A stretch of DNA of 64,000 nucleotides from Platerodrilus igneus (lineage: Eukaryota; Arthropoda; Insecta; Coleoptera; Lycidae): positions 124,001-188,000 of the forward strand of contig JARFIW010001178.1 of NCBI GenBank assembly GCA_036346225.1. Direction: 5' to 3'. Position numbers and translations under genes: made by a program. The notes beneath the pieces were generated by a model. It did no database searches, was not told where the DNA came from, and saw nothing but the letters and a program-made list of their open reading frames with translations. Shown here in pieces: positions 11,303 through 21,642 of the stretch. The first letter of the stretch is position 1, and every line of letters starts with the position of its first letter.

Positions 11303-11545
11303 AAAATGTAGTTGTGGGATTATGCAGACCCCAAAACCACAGGAACAAATACTTCATCCTGATAAATACAAAAATAAACATTTTACAGATATTATGGGAA
11401 TATGCTGACCCCATAACCATCAAGATATTCACTTTATCTTGATAAATACAAAAATAAACATTTTACAGATATTATGGGAGTATGCTGACCCCATAACCAT
11501 CAAGACATACACTTTATCTTGATAAATTCAACAATTAATATTTTC
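11303..11545. repeat. 80-bp tandem repeat, three copies
   Basis: The word TGGG(A/G)(A/T)TATGC(T/A)GACCCCA occurs at 11315, 11395 and 11475, exactly 80 bp apart, followed each time by a TAAATACAAAAATAAACATTT-type segment. The first copy is the most diverged. It lies in the 3' untranslated part of gypsy-A. Confidence 0.85.
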
Positions 11546-11558
11546 ATAGCACCACATA

Positions 11559-12690
11559 CTAGTAATTACCTGCTACGGCTACATCTCCCTCAAGAAGGGT
11601 TAGCAAATCATCTAACTCGGTTGCCAAGGACCAATCTGCAGGCCACATTCGCAATTGCTCCTTCGCAGCCTTAACAATATTTTTCTTACGGCTACCAACT
11701 CGTTTTAGCTCATAGCGGCCCTCTTTTGTAACGTTCATAATTTGATACGGCCCCAAAAACTCAAAATTAGTCTTGCTAGCGTGCAACTTACTCGCACGAT
11801 GCAACAGCACAAAATCGCCTACAGAAAATTCAACAGAGTTACGCCGTTTCTTATTTAATTCAATCAAATCTTTTCTGAAGGTTTTAAACGTTCTACTATT
11901 CGTTTTCTATCTAACTCCATGTTTCTAGCAGTTGATAAATCTGATGACAAATCATTCAACACTGCTTGTATCAATGGCGTGGTAGTGTTGATGCCAATCA
12001 ACGCTTGCAATGGTGTGCTATTTATCGACTTTTGTAAAGTTGTATTTAAGACAAAGCTGTATTTTCCATAACCCACTCGGCCATTCATTTTTAAGTCGAG
12101 TTTCAATTCTAATTAAATTCATAATAGTGCGCATATAACGCTCTGCTTGTCCGTTGGATCTATGCACATCAGGTGTTATAAAATGGTAGTCAATTTGCCA
12201 CTCATCAAGAAATTTACAAATGGAAAGGTTATGAAAATTTGTACCACTGTCCATGACTATTACTTTAGGGGTACCAAAGCAAGAAATAAACTGCTGTAAT
12301 GCATATTGGGTTTCATCAGCCTGAACTGTTTTTAGTGGAATTAAATTACAATACTTTGTAAAAGCATCCACAATCACTAACACATATTTATGTTTATCGC
12401 TACTAACAGGCAAAGGACCTAAACAATCAACATGTACAGAATGAATAGGTGTAATGGGTTTTGTTGGTAACAATATTGAACCTTGTAATGGTCCTGTCCT
12501 AGTTTTCTTAACAGCACATATCAAACAATGTTTAATGTATTTCCTGACAAAACTTCGAAGACCAGGAAACCAAAAGTGCTCCAGAATAGAACTAATAGTC
12601 TTAACAGTGCCAACATGACATTGCTCATCATGAAATAGGCGCAACAAGCCTAATCTACTTTGCCGTGGAACATAGTAACGAAATTTTTTA
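11559..12690 (-). pseudogene. pol: Gypsy-A integrase
   Basis: Integrase portion of pol. Visible parts are an HHCC zinc region (FHDEQCHVG...CLICAV), the catalytic D (HVDCLGPL), the second D (VMDSGTNF) and E (NGQAERYMRT). A C-terminal GPY/F module follows (LGPYQIMNVTKEGRYEL, about 11720-11770). It is spread over three overlapping frames (12647-12018, 12106-11864, 11867-11559), so at least two frameshifts separate core and C-terminal domain. The role in the intact element is to insert the cDNA into chromosomal DNA. Confidence 0.85.
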
Positions 12691-12693
12691 GTA

Positions 12694-13987
12694 TTATCGG
12701 CAGAATATCCTATGCGACAGAGAAGACCGTCTTTTCTGCATATTGCTTGAGTCTAAGTTGCCTTCGCGCAAATCAGTTATTAGTTTTTCAACTTCTTCAC
12801 TACCTTTCTGCTCAATATGCAACCAAGAATCCAATTTTGAGACGAGCGACACATTAACCGGATTACGGCTTAGGTAATCGACATGGCTTAAACTAGAACC
12901 CTTACGATAGACAATTTCATAGTCAAAGTCTTGCATGTAGGCCCACCAACGAGCAATTCTCGGTACTAAGTCTCTTTTATTCACCGTGGCCTTCACGGAA
13001 TTGCAATCGGTAACAATAATAAATTTCACACCTATCAAATAAACTCGAAAATGCTTTAAAGAATTCACTATCGCCAACGTTTCCAACTCGTAGGAATGGT
13101 ATTTTGCCTCAATCGTAGTGGTACGCTTACTATAATATTCGACCACTCTGTTTTGCTCATCATGTTTCTGAAACAATATTCCGGCAAAACCTAATGCACT
13201 AGCATCGGTATGTAATTCTGTTGGTAAATCAGGATCGAAAATTACAAGAAGAGGTTCAGAAGTAATGCACGAAATAACATAATTTTTCGCCTCTTCGTGT
13301 TCATTAGTCCATACAAAGGAAACATTATCTTTAGTCAATCGGGTTATGCATGCTGTTTTAGAAGCAAAATCATGCACAAATTTTCGGAAATACCCAGCCA
13401 AACCCATGAACTGCCTTACTTGTTTTGCATTACATCGTGACTTAACTTGTGTTAAAGCTTTAACCTTTCTAGTCCCCGGCCTGACGCATTCATGCGATAT
13501 TTCTCTACCAAGAAATTCAAGCTTGTACTGAAGAAAAACGCATTTCGAAATATTCAAAGAAAAACCGGATCTTCGTAAACACTTTAAGACTAACTGAAGA
13601 CGTTCCAAACCTTCTTCAACAGTTTCTGACGGGATTAGTACGTCATCAACATAAACTACTGCGAACGTATATTTCAAATCACCTAGTGCGTCGTTAATAG
13701 CTCTCTGAAAAACTGGCGGGGAATTTGCAAGTCCAAAAGCGACTCTTAAAAATTCATAGTGCCCGTCAGGCGTTACGAATGCAGTTTTATTAATCGAATC
13801 TGGGTGAATTGGTATCTGATAAAAACCAGAAGCCACATCGAGCGACGTAAAGAATTTTCCCTTACCTAATCGATCCAACTGGTCATCGATACGAGGAAGA
13901 GGATATTTATCTTTAATAGTGTGAGCATTCAGTTCCTGTAATCTACACACATACGGTAAGATGAATCTTTCTTTTCACTAATAAAAT
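12694..13987 (-). pseudogene. pol: Gypsy-A reverse transcriptase and RNase H
   Basis: A 418-codon frame (13950-12694) holding reverse transcriptase palm motifs (TSLDVASGFYQIP; FGLANSPPVFQR; active site VVYVDDVLI) and RNase H (LHTDASALGFAGIL, YELETLAIV, IIVTDCNSVK). The sequence just upstream (13951-13987) still encodes RT but is separated from the protease frame by two small indels, near 14007 and 13975. The tail past the RNase H is out of frame with the integrase. Confidence 0.9.
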
Positions 13988-14006
13988 AGGGCTAGCGTAA
14001 GCTGAA

Positions 14007-14687
14007 CTACTCTCTTATGATGCCATTCGAGAGTAAATCACTGATAATTTTGCGCACTTCGGCGCGTTCACTCGCGGCAAGACGATAGGGATGTCGATTT
14101 ACAACAAAATTGTCGATCAGCTTAATTTCTAAGTAAGCATTATTAACAGCAGGAACAGCTGAACCCGTAGCAATAATATCAGAAAAGCTTCGTAGTAACA
14201 TTTCAATTTGTTCGAGGAACTCTGAAGGAACATTTATTTGGTTACCAATATCGTAAGCAATTCTTAAAATACCAGGTAGTTGACGATTTATAATACGTGT
14301 ACCCGTATAATCAGTCACCGCTGCCACGGTCATGTCTGTAAACAAGTTACATCCAATAATAACATCGTAATCTAATTTACCACTAGGCACCAAAACAAAA
14401 TCCAACTTTGTGTGATTTCCCGTAATTTCTACATATGCTTCAAATTTATACTTCGAAATAATATTACCAGCAATACCTTTCAGAACAAGATTATGTGGAA
14501 TAATTTTATGGGCAAATCTTTCGGTAAATTTATCAGATATAAGTGATACGTCAGCACCAGTATCAACGAGCCCCATATAGGTTTGGTTATCGATTTTAAC
14601 CTTGACTGGAATAGACCTATCAAAGGAAACAAAATTAACGTTTCGTCTTTTATCAGTCGATTCCTTTAAAAAGCAATTTTCAATCAT
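14007..14687 (-). CDS. pol: Gypsy-A protease and RT N-terminus
   Basis: 226 codons. The retropepsin active site is GLVDTGADVSLIS and the later IIGCNLF is the flap/second-strand region. The frame then runs into the RT N-terminus (HPYRLAASERAEV, SNGIIRE) and stops at the first frameshift. The start ATG overlaps the stop of the gag frame (ATGA at 14684-14687). The gag C-terminus and zinc knuckles that normally precede protease are absent, so this junction may be a deletion scar. Confidence 0.85.
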   Translation of the reverse strand: MIENCFLKESTDKRRNVNFVSFDRSIPVKVKIDNQTYMGLVDTGADVSLISDKFTERFAHKIIPHNLVLKGIAGNIISKYKFEAYVEITGNHTKLDFVLVPSGKLDYDVIIGCNLFTDMTVAAVTDYTGTRIINRQLPGILRIAYDIGNQINVPSEFLEQIEMLLRSFSDIIATGSAVPAVNNAYLEIKLIDNFVVNRHPYRLAASERAEVRKIISDLLSNGIIRE

Positions 14688-15172
14688 GTGACATTAGGAT
14701 CTTGAATACCGTAAGTAACTAATTCAATTAAATCTGGAATTTCCCAATTAGCCCGTAGATTTTTCAATAACGCTAGCTTTTTATGAGCGTAACTTACATA
14801 CGTATTACACATTGAACTATCAAATGTAGCAGCTTCATAAAGCAAGCGTCCTAAAATTTTTCTACGCGGGAAAGACTCTAAAAATTCACACTTAAAAGTC
14901 TCCCAATTTTTTACATCAGGCAACCAGTTATCAAACCAATTTTTTGCATCGCCTGTTAGAAATCGTCTTACCCTAGTTAATACCTGTATATCAGACCACT
15001 CAATCTCGTTTTTAATTGTTTCGACTTGCACGATCCAAGAATTCCCATCGTCTACGTCAGGTTTAAACAATGGCAAGTCTACCTGTTCCGGCGCTATCTT
15101 GGCCTTGGCAATTCGACCCAGCAGTTGTTCAAGGGCAACGAACGACCCTGCATCGGATTCCTGTGTCGACAT
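14684..15172 (-). CDS. gag: Gypsy-A gag, N-terminal half
   Basis: The likely start is the ATG whose complement is 15170-15172 (MSTQESDAGSFVALEQLL). The open frame reaches 15220 with a less likely upstream ATG. The capsid-type retrotransposon gag pattern is recognisable (W...LTRVRRFLTGDAKNWFDNW...W..FK.EFL..FP). At 162 codons it is about half the usual length and lacks any CCHC knuckle. It ends TGA overlapping the protease ATG. Confidence 0.75.
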   Translation of the reverse strand: MSTQESDAGSFVALEQLLGRIAKAKIAPEQVDLPLFKPDVDDGNSWIVQVETIKNEIEWSDIQVLTRVRRFLTGDAKNWFDNWLPDVKNWETFKCEFLESFPRRKILGRLLYEAATFDSSMCNTYVSYAHKKLALLKNLRANWEIPDLIELVTYGIQDPNVT

Positions 15173-15224
15173 GCTTGGAAAGTTACGAAATAACAAGGAC
15201 CTAAAACAGATTTTAAACACAATT

Positions 15225-15258
15225 AATGTTTGTGAATGTGAGCAGATCCCGCTTCTGA
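15225..15258 (-). promoter_or_regulatory. Gypsy-A primer-binding-site region
   Basis: Reading inward from the 5' LTR end on the minus strand the sequence is TCAGAAGCGGGATCTGC. It resembles the inner part of a tRNA-Leu-complementary site (TCAGAAGTGGGATT-like) but lacks an initial TGG. Assignment is tentative. Confidence 0.3.
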
Positions 15259-15566
15259 TGTTAGCACTGTGCTATAAAATATTTCAGTTTTAAAAGTAAC
15301 TACTATTTCTGACTTTTATTAATAATCGTATCAGAACGGAACATTTACTACTAATACTTTTATAATGAAAATAAAGCAAAACTCGTAAAATACAATTAAG
15401 GTAGCTTTGTGACCCAGGCTAGTGGACCTCATAACTACGACTGTGTGAATGCCTCAGCGTACTTGTTGTTCCACCAGACAGGAAGCGACCTTCAGTGACG
15501 TTGCGTGCGCTGCTTCGTTAGCGGCCTCATCGGTATTTCCTACATCGACAGGGTTGAGCGCTAACA
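15259..15566 (-). repeat. Gypsy-A 5' LTR
   Basis: 308 bp and nearly identical to the 3' LTR. It is flanked on the right by ATAT (15567-15570). Confidence 0.9.
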
Positions 15567-15643
15567 ATATTATTAATTTCAATTAGTGAAATAAAAAGAC
15601 GAAAGTTTTAAATCAAAGTATAATCTAAATGTAATTCTCTTTG

Positions 15644-15644
<1 letters not shown>

Positions 15645-15719
<75 letters not shown>
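15645..15719. repeat. (TA)n microsatellite
   Basis: About 37 uninterrupted TA units. The open frame across it is an artefact. Confidence 0.98.
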
Positions 15720-15722
<3 letters not shown>

Positions 15723-17377
15723 TCAAACATTATATGAAATTAAAGAAAGTTAGTTCATCATATGTTAGAAGCAGCATTGATATTCTACTAATCATATGGC
15801 ATATTGTAGTTAAACATCTTTCAATCAAAAGTGAACTTCATACTTATTTTTCTCAATTAACATGTGCATTACTTACGTGCTTTGAATAACAACTTTAAAT
15901 TAATTAATCTAAAAGTTCAAAAATTCCTCTTATGTCAAAAAAATTTAGTTCTGAACAAAAAGGTATTTGACCTATTAAGTTACTAGGATATAATTCTCTA
16001 ACTGGTTTTTATATGGGATTTAAGCATAAACTTATCTTGCAAAAAAAATATATAACATTAACATTCGTTTAACAAAAGTTTCTTATAATTTGGAAAACGT
16101 TAAATCAAAGCTTTTCCCGTAATTAATACGTAAAATTAATTCTCTCTATAAATAGCTTTATAAGTACCTGAATGGTTTTGTTTTAACTGCTCGATGATGA
16201 TGCTGCAAAACGCTCTAGACCAATCAAAACAACATAATACTCCATCTTATTGAAGTTTAAAAAGGTACGACGTTGGCATTTACTAGATACAGCATTCTTA
16301 CATGAACAGCCCTTCAGACAGCTTCAAAACGAGTGACTCCACAATACATAATTACGTTCCAATAACATTACTTGGAATTCTGCTTGACATACAAACGATT
16401 TAAATTTTCAATTCTACCATACTCAAACGTGCTTCCTTAAAGTTTTATTCTTCAGACGAGCATACTTAGATGTGTCTACCTAAATGTGCTAAGGAAATTA
16501 AAGCATCTATTAGTTTTATATAAGGCAGTTTTATTACACAATCTCACCACTAACGGACTTCCACAAGCACGTGTTGTTACATTCTACTCTTCATTGTCTG
16601 GAGCGGCCTTGCAAGAGCTCTTTTGCAAAGCTCCCGCCACGACAACCTTTACACCCTCTTCGTTAGTAGAGCAATTCTAATGCCCCACTTGGAGCAAAAA
16701 CTCCGCATCTTAAAACGAAGCGTACTTGCTCGTTGTTGCTTGCAAGATGGCTGCGCTCTCGCTCGCTTTCTTGTCAAGCCAACACCCTACCTATAACGTC
16801 ACCTTACGCGCAGGCGTTGTGTCTAGCAATTGCACAAGTGGGCTTCAGAATGCCTGTAGCTTATGCAACTCAAGTTACGTTCAGGGTATTTGCAGATATC
16901 AAAAGCGTAGGAGTCACTATTAAATGCTTTATATAGGTGAAGATAATGTAAAAAAAGGGAAGAGGTGTTCTTCCTTATAGTAAATTAAACTATTTAACGA
17001 TTTCACGCTAAATGACAATTTTGTATGCTGTAAAATAACAACGGCTAGAAATGTTTTTCTTTAGAGATTTTAATGTAACAAAAGTTTTTGTTACACTATA
17101 TTCTCTGTTGTTCTACATGATCAAATACGGGATTAATTGTTTGCTAAGTTCTGTGCTATTTGTCCCAAACAAGTTATTTGTGAAATTGCCGCATTTAAGT
17201 TCTCTTGGAACTTAAATGTAATTAATAGATATTTATGGATGTTTTTCTTGTGCAGGTTTGGTTTTGGTAAATTCTTATTAGCTTGCTTTATAGTTGGTTC
17301 ATCTTTAAAATGAAAGTGTAATAAAATATAAATAACCCTTGTTCTTAAATGTCGGAATTAACAAGTATTTTAATTAG
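15720..17377. other. Intronic sequence with a GC-richer patch
   Basis: Remainder of the proposed intron 9612-17377. A patch at about 16540-16910 is clearly GC-richer than its surroundings (CpG-containing, with short overlapping open frames) but I recognise no protein in it. It may be a fragment of another repeat. Confidence 0.4.
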
Positions 17378-17622
17378 GAAAAAGTGGTTCTAACAACATT
17401 GCCAAAAGAAAACTCGGGACAATTTGCAGCAGATCTCCGTGGTCTGATGAAGGAAAAAAAATAGTTCTAACAAAAATGCAAGATTATATAAGAAAAGATC
17501 GTTTACCTGGAGAGGAAGCTTGTGCAAAATTACTAGAGGCCAATCCTATTCTTAAAAATAGAAAATGGACGCATGTAAAATTTTTTGTAAAAAATTATAT
17601 TTCTAAAATACATAAGATGTAG
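17378..17622 (+). CDS. Recombinase-like gene, C-terminal exon
   Basis: An acceptor (AATTAG ending 17377) is followed by 81 codons to TAG 17620-17622. Its first two bases complete the phase-1 codon left by the exon ending at 9611. The encoded module has the pattern SPWSDEGKKIV...YIRKDRLPGEEACAKLL...NPILKNRKWTHVKFFVKNYI. I know this pattern as the C-terminal helical module of the same animal YR-like protein family (W, PG, C, R.W, K..V.N positions). That family match and the phase agreement are why I assign it to the gene starting at 6730, across a 7.8-kb intron that holds gypsy-A. Without gypsy-A the intron would be about 2.85 kb. Confidence 0.65.
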
Positions 17623-17668
17623 TAATTAATATATTTTATATATAATTAAACAATTTTATTTATTATAG

Positions 17669-17719
17669 TCGATGAGAGTTTCACCTCCTTTGAATACCGT
17701 TTACCTGGTAAAGACAGCA
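17669..17719 (+). CDS. Candidate cassette exon 1
   Basis: 51 nt between TTTATTATAG and GTAAGTCAG, open in the phase left by the 9611 donor (DESFTSFEYRLPGKDS). The length is a multiple of three and both boundaries are in phase 1, so it could be spliced alternatively. It lies downstream of the stop-containing exon and has no independent support. Confidence 0.3.
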
Positions 17720-17882
17720 GTAAGTCAGTTTTGCATTTTAGAGGATTAGATTTGATGAACTCTGGTTACTACTCATATTTGGTTGAGGATTAATACTTTA
17801 AATGTTTATGTTATGTAAAAATATGTTTATACTTTAAATCTAGTATACTATGTAAACATACACTACTTAGTTCTTATTGTAG

Positions 17883-17942
17883 AACACTGTGATAGTGACG
17901 AAACTAGGTTTTTACTTGAATCGGACAATTTAACCCCCATAG
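17883..17942 (+). CDS. Candidate cassette exon 2
   Basis: 60 nt between CTTATTGTAG and GTACTC, open in the same phase as the previous candidate (HCDSDETRFLLESDNLTPI). It is also a multiple of three. Together the two suggest an alternative 3' region of the recombinase-like gene, but this is speculative. Confidence 0.3.
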
Positions 17943-19051
17943 GTACTCAAAAATCACTTCAAATAAAAGTTAGTAATTGTTTTTCTTCAGTTCGACCGAC
18001 TTTTTTCTAACAAACCTTTTTGTCCAAAACTTTTATTTTAGAGACATTACGTGTCTCAACCTGCAAGGGTGTGCCCCAAGTGATAATATGACATGCGTAA
18101 TTAGTAAGTTATAAAATGAACAAAACAGTTTATGCAAAAGCTGGAATTATATATGTGTATATATATTTCCAAAAAGCATCAATCAGCTTGTTAAACGATT
18201 ATTTATAGCAAGGCAATAGTAATCATAAGGCAGGTATAATTAAACAAAATATAATAAAGACATATCAAATGTTTTCTATTTTAATAACATGGTGACAAGT
18301 ATTTCTGTAGATTTAGATTACCTATTTTTTGGACAGGTATTTCCCATATCTGATATTTCACATTTGGTTAAGTTGGCTTTGGTAAAATTGTTGTCACAAT
18401 GTAATCACAATATTTGTCGAGAAAATAAAAGCATGATTTATAAATGTTCTTTTAACGCACACGGTGTTGCATTTAAAATAATACTCGACGTATTTTATTA
18501 TTGAAAATGGCCATTGATGCACTCGGGACAAAACTCGGAGCAACAACAAAACTACTAGTAAAAACCGTATCCTTATATCTTTTCTAAGTAAAAAGTGATG
18601 TACGATCAAAAGCGTCAGAATTCTCTAGGGCATTTTAAACATGCCGTCATTGTAAATCAGTGGCTGATCACTTATCATTCCAACTAAAAAGTTTTATGAA
18701 TTCATGAGTAAAGCAGAAATTCTTTGCACATTTAATTTTGATTTTGATTTGATAAATTTGGTAAAAGTGATTAACATAGAATTAAATAATCAATTACACA
18801 TTTCAAAATAAAACCTTAAAATGTTTAATATTTTCATAACAAAATTACAAATAAAGTGATTGCAAGAAACACTTCTATTTCAGTATGCACATTCAAAGAA
18901 GCAAAATCATTTAGACACTGTTGTCTCGTTGTGCTTCTGAGATAACTTAATTCATCTTACGGTTGAAAATGATCGTTCTGGAGTTGCTGTTGTCGCGAAT
19001 AATACTTGCCAACACTTGGAATATTGTGTTTATGTTTTTAAATGTTTCCAT
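17943..19051. other. Non-coding AT-rich sequence
   Basis: No supported gene or repeat. The short frames at 18289-18504 and 18394-18609 lack any recognisable domain. Confidence 0.4.
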
Positions 19052-20158
19052 TTACAAACCTGGAGGAAAAAATACTATAAACGGATAAGTTTCAGTATTA
19101 TCCGATTCTGAGGATATAAATTCTGCTTCAACGTTACTCACTAACAATGCATCTAGCGCATTTTGAATGTCCTGATTGCAAATTCGTTGCCTCCACATTT
19201 TGACTTCCGAGATGAAATTTCTTTCTGTACAATACAAAATTTCTCCATAAAGTTTTGTAAAGGTGTGTGCATTTCTTGTTTAGGAAATAGTTGTCCAAAA
19301 CTTCAGAAAATTAATTTGCGATTTTCGAATCGACTTTGAACATGAGGAATGTAGGTAAGTATCAAGAAATTTTGTATTTTTTTCAACATTTTGCTTTACA
19401 GCATTGCAACGATGCTATTGCCAATAGCAACGACGTGGATGTTTTATTTCTATCTCGTACTGAGAATAAACTTTAGGAATATATTCATAAATAAAATTTG
19501 GAATAATGAATCCGTAATATCTCACTATCCCTTGAAGACATTTACAGCATCATCTGCCAATAGCTTCTTCTAAATTTGAATTTTTTTCTGACTCGAGGGT
19601 CAAACGACAGAATTGACCGATTCCATAATATGACAAGAGATTTGAAATTCAATTTTTAAAATCGCTGTCAAAAATTGGTCTAATTTCACATCAGTGAATT
19701 TACTTTATCCAAGCGCAGTAACTCGTAAGTGTTTAACACCCAAGATGGATTTTCTATGATAATCAAGCTTCTTGTGGCTTCGAAAGGTTTCTTTTGCATG
19801 TCTCCAAACTCTAAACGGCTTGCTGACAGTTTTCCCAAAGATCACTTTTTCCGCCGGTTTTCGCACCAAAAGTTACGCAGTACATACAATATTCGCCATC
19901 ATTTTTAGGAGACTATGCCGACCATCTGAACACTTTCAACCCATTTCTTTAAAGAGACAAATTTTTCGCATTTGATTTTGGAAATTGATACTTGATCAGT
20001 GGCACCCATGAACCATTGATTATTTTTAGTAATTCTGCGTTACATATGTCATTCTTGGGAAAAAGTGGGATATTGTTTTCAATTAATGTACTATTCGAAC
20101 TTGAAGACTGTTGATCATCACAAACCGTAGCATCAAGTGGGTAAGAATGTATATTCAA
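19052..20158 (-). pseudogene. ZMYM/TTF-type hAT-like remnant
   Basis: Minus-strand frame fragments carry the order of motifs of the ZMYM1-like, TTF-type zinc-finger hAT family. First comes GSWVPLIKYQFPKS and LKKW (20158-19949). Then, with frame changes, a cysteine-containing segment follows, then RKPAEKVIFGK...PFRVWRHAKETFRSHKKLDYHRKS (about 19840-19730). A distal frame (19237-19052) with EVKMWRQRI...ALDALL may be the hAT C-terminal region. Several stops and frameshifts lie between, so it is inactive. Family assignment rests on motif order only. Confidence 0.45.
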
Positions 20159-20911
20159 TGATATAACTACCTCCGATGCATTTTTTTACTGTAAGAAATG
20201 GAATTTTCAATGTTTGAAAAATACCCAAAAATTAAGTTGGATTTGGATCTACAATTCTAAGATTAGTTGATTTTCATTTTGGAAAATCGTTTCCACTTGG
20301 TTTTACATTTAATGATTGTAAATTTCGAAATGTTTGTTACGGTAATTCGTGCGGACAAAAGAAAAGAAAAGTACAGTAAGCAAAGGAACAATAAGCCAGC
20401 ATCGAATACCGCAACAAAACCAAGGGAAATCCAAAGAAGGCCCTACGAGCTGGAAAGTCATAAAGTGGGGTGGCTCACAGAAAGAAAAAGAAACAAGAAA
20501 GGAATTTTATTTACAAAACCCTAAGAGACAATATGTTATAAAAAGGAAAACCAACAAAAAACATTCATCAAGAACATCCCTGAAGATTTACATAGTAGTA
20601 CACCAAAATCTACGCAAAACAATTAGTACACTCCACAACCTCAATTTAATTTTTAACCTAAAACAAGAATTAGCAAAAACATTGAGTTGTTCTGCCACTT
20701 GGTTGCTAACATTTTTTTCTTTAAAAATTAATACAATGAAAAACATTACACAGTTACAGCAATCAATAAGAACTGTATACAGGGAGAAATGCATTCCTTC
20801 ATGTATCTGAAAAACATTATTAAGAAAATACCATGACACCTAAACAATGGTGTAACTTTAAATTTACATAAACGTAATTTATAGGACAATCAATGCTGAA
20901 CTATTATCTAT
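20159..20911. other. Unassigned sequence with an open frame
   Basis: A 153-codon plus-strand frame (20349-20810) is rich in Lys and has no recognisable domain. An overlapping 83-codon frame on the other strand has hydrophobic character. Neither is supported as a gene. Confidence 0.35.
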
Positions 20912-20916
20912 NNNNN
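20912..20916. other. Assembly gap (5 N)
   Basis: Five N bases. The sequence left and right may not be truly adjacent. Confidence 1.
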
Positions 20917-21310
20917 ATTTCAGGTGTGGGCAATAGGGATGTGACAAACTGTTATTTTTGTGTAACAGGTTCCAACGTTTCAGTTCCAACTTGGTAATAG
21001 GTTACAATAACAGGTTATAAAAATAACAGGTTCCAATATTTTAAAGATAGAACGCTCTGTTAATTTGTTTACCGTATACCTGTACTTGTATAGTATTTTC
21101 TATAGCGTAACCCTATTAACTTTACCTCTAATACAAATTTCTTGTAATATTGAATTTTTAAAATTTATATCGCGGTAACTAGTTAAATCAGAACCCCATA
21201 ATCGTTAATTTATTAAATTTGTGGTAGTATAAATTGAAAGTTGCAAATAAGTAATATTAATTCTATAAATCAAAAGAAACGAATATGTAAATACTGCGAA
21301 TTTTTTATAG

Positions 21311-21312
<2 letters not shown>
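20917..21312. other. Candidate hAT 3' terminal region
   Basis: It contains TAGGGATGTGACAAACTG at about 20936 and repeated AACAGGTTCCAA-type words (20966-21036), typical of hAT subterminal repeats. A matching terminal inverted repeat on the far side of the transposase was not found. Confidence 0.35.

Positions 21313-21361
<49 letters not shown>
21313..21361. repeat. (AT)n microsatellite
   Basis: About 24 AT units without interruption. Confidence 0.98.
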
Positions 21362-21364
<3 letters not shown>

Positions 21365-21642
21365 TCGTTCATTTTAACAATAGAAATAATAGCATTAATT
21401 CTTAAAATTTTAAAAATCTTGATTAAATTCTACAAAATTATTTAATATTAGTAGATCATTGTGACAATTAATACTATAAAAATTAAAGAAATTCCAATTA
21501 AACCTATGTCTAATATTTATGTACATTTTTATATAATACACCTACTAATAATAATATTATAGTTATTAGTTATACTCTAAAGTTAACACCAAAAATTCCA
21601 AATTAGTTGTATATATACACATATAGAATAACGTTTTGATAT

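Larger units (their letters stand above)
10651..15570 (-). mobile_element. Gypsy-A, full-length LTR retrotransposon
   Basis: Two 308-bp LTRs (10655-10962 and 15259-15566) flank gag- and pol-like frames on the minus strand. The element is bounded by ATAT on both sides (10651-10654 and 15567-15570), a 4-bp target duplication. The LTRs begin TGTTAGC and end GCTAACA, a perfect inverted terminus, and by eye differ at one position (T/A in AAGCAATACTC versus AAGCAAAACTC). That indicates a recent insertion, although the coding region carries frameshifts and the gag C-terminus is missing. It lies antisense in the intron of the recombinase-like gene. Confidence 0.9.

Noticed and set aside
15641..15889. 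Open frame starting with Tyr-Ile repeats
   Set aside because: Produced by the (TA)n microsatellite.
20349..20810. 153-codon Lys-rich open frame
   Set aside because: No domain, no promoter and low-complexity composition. It is listed only as unassigned sequence.
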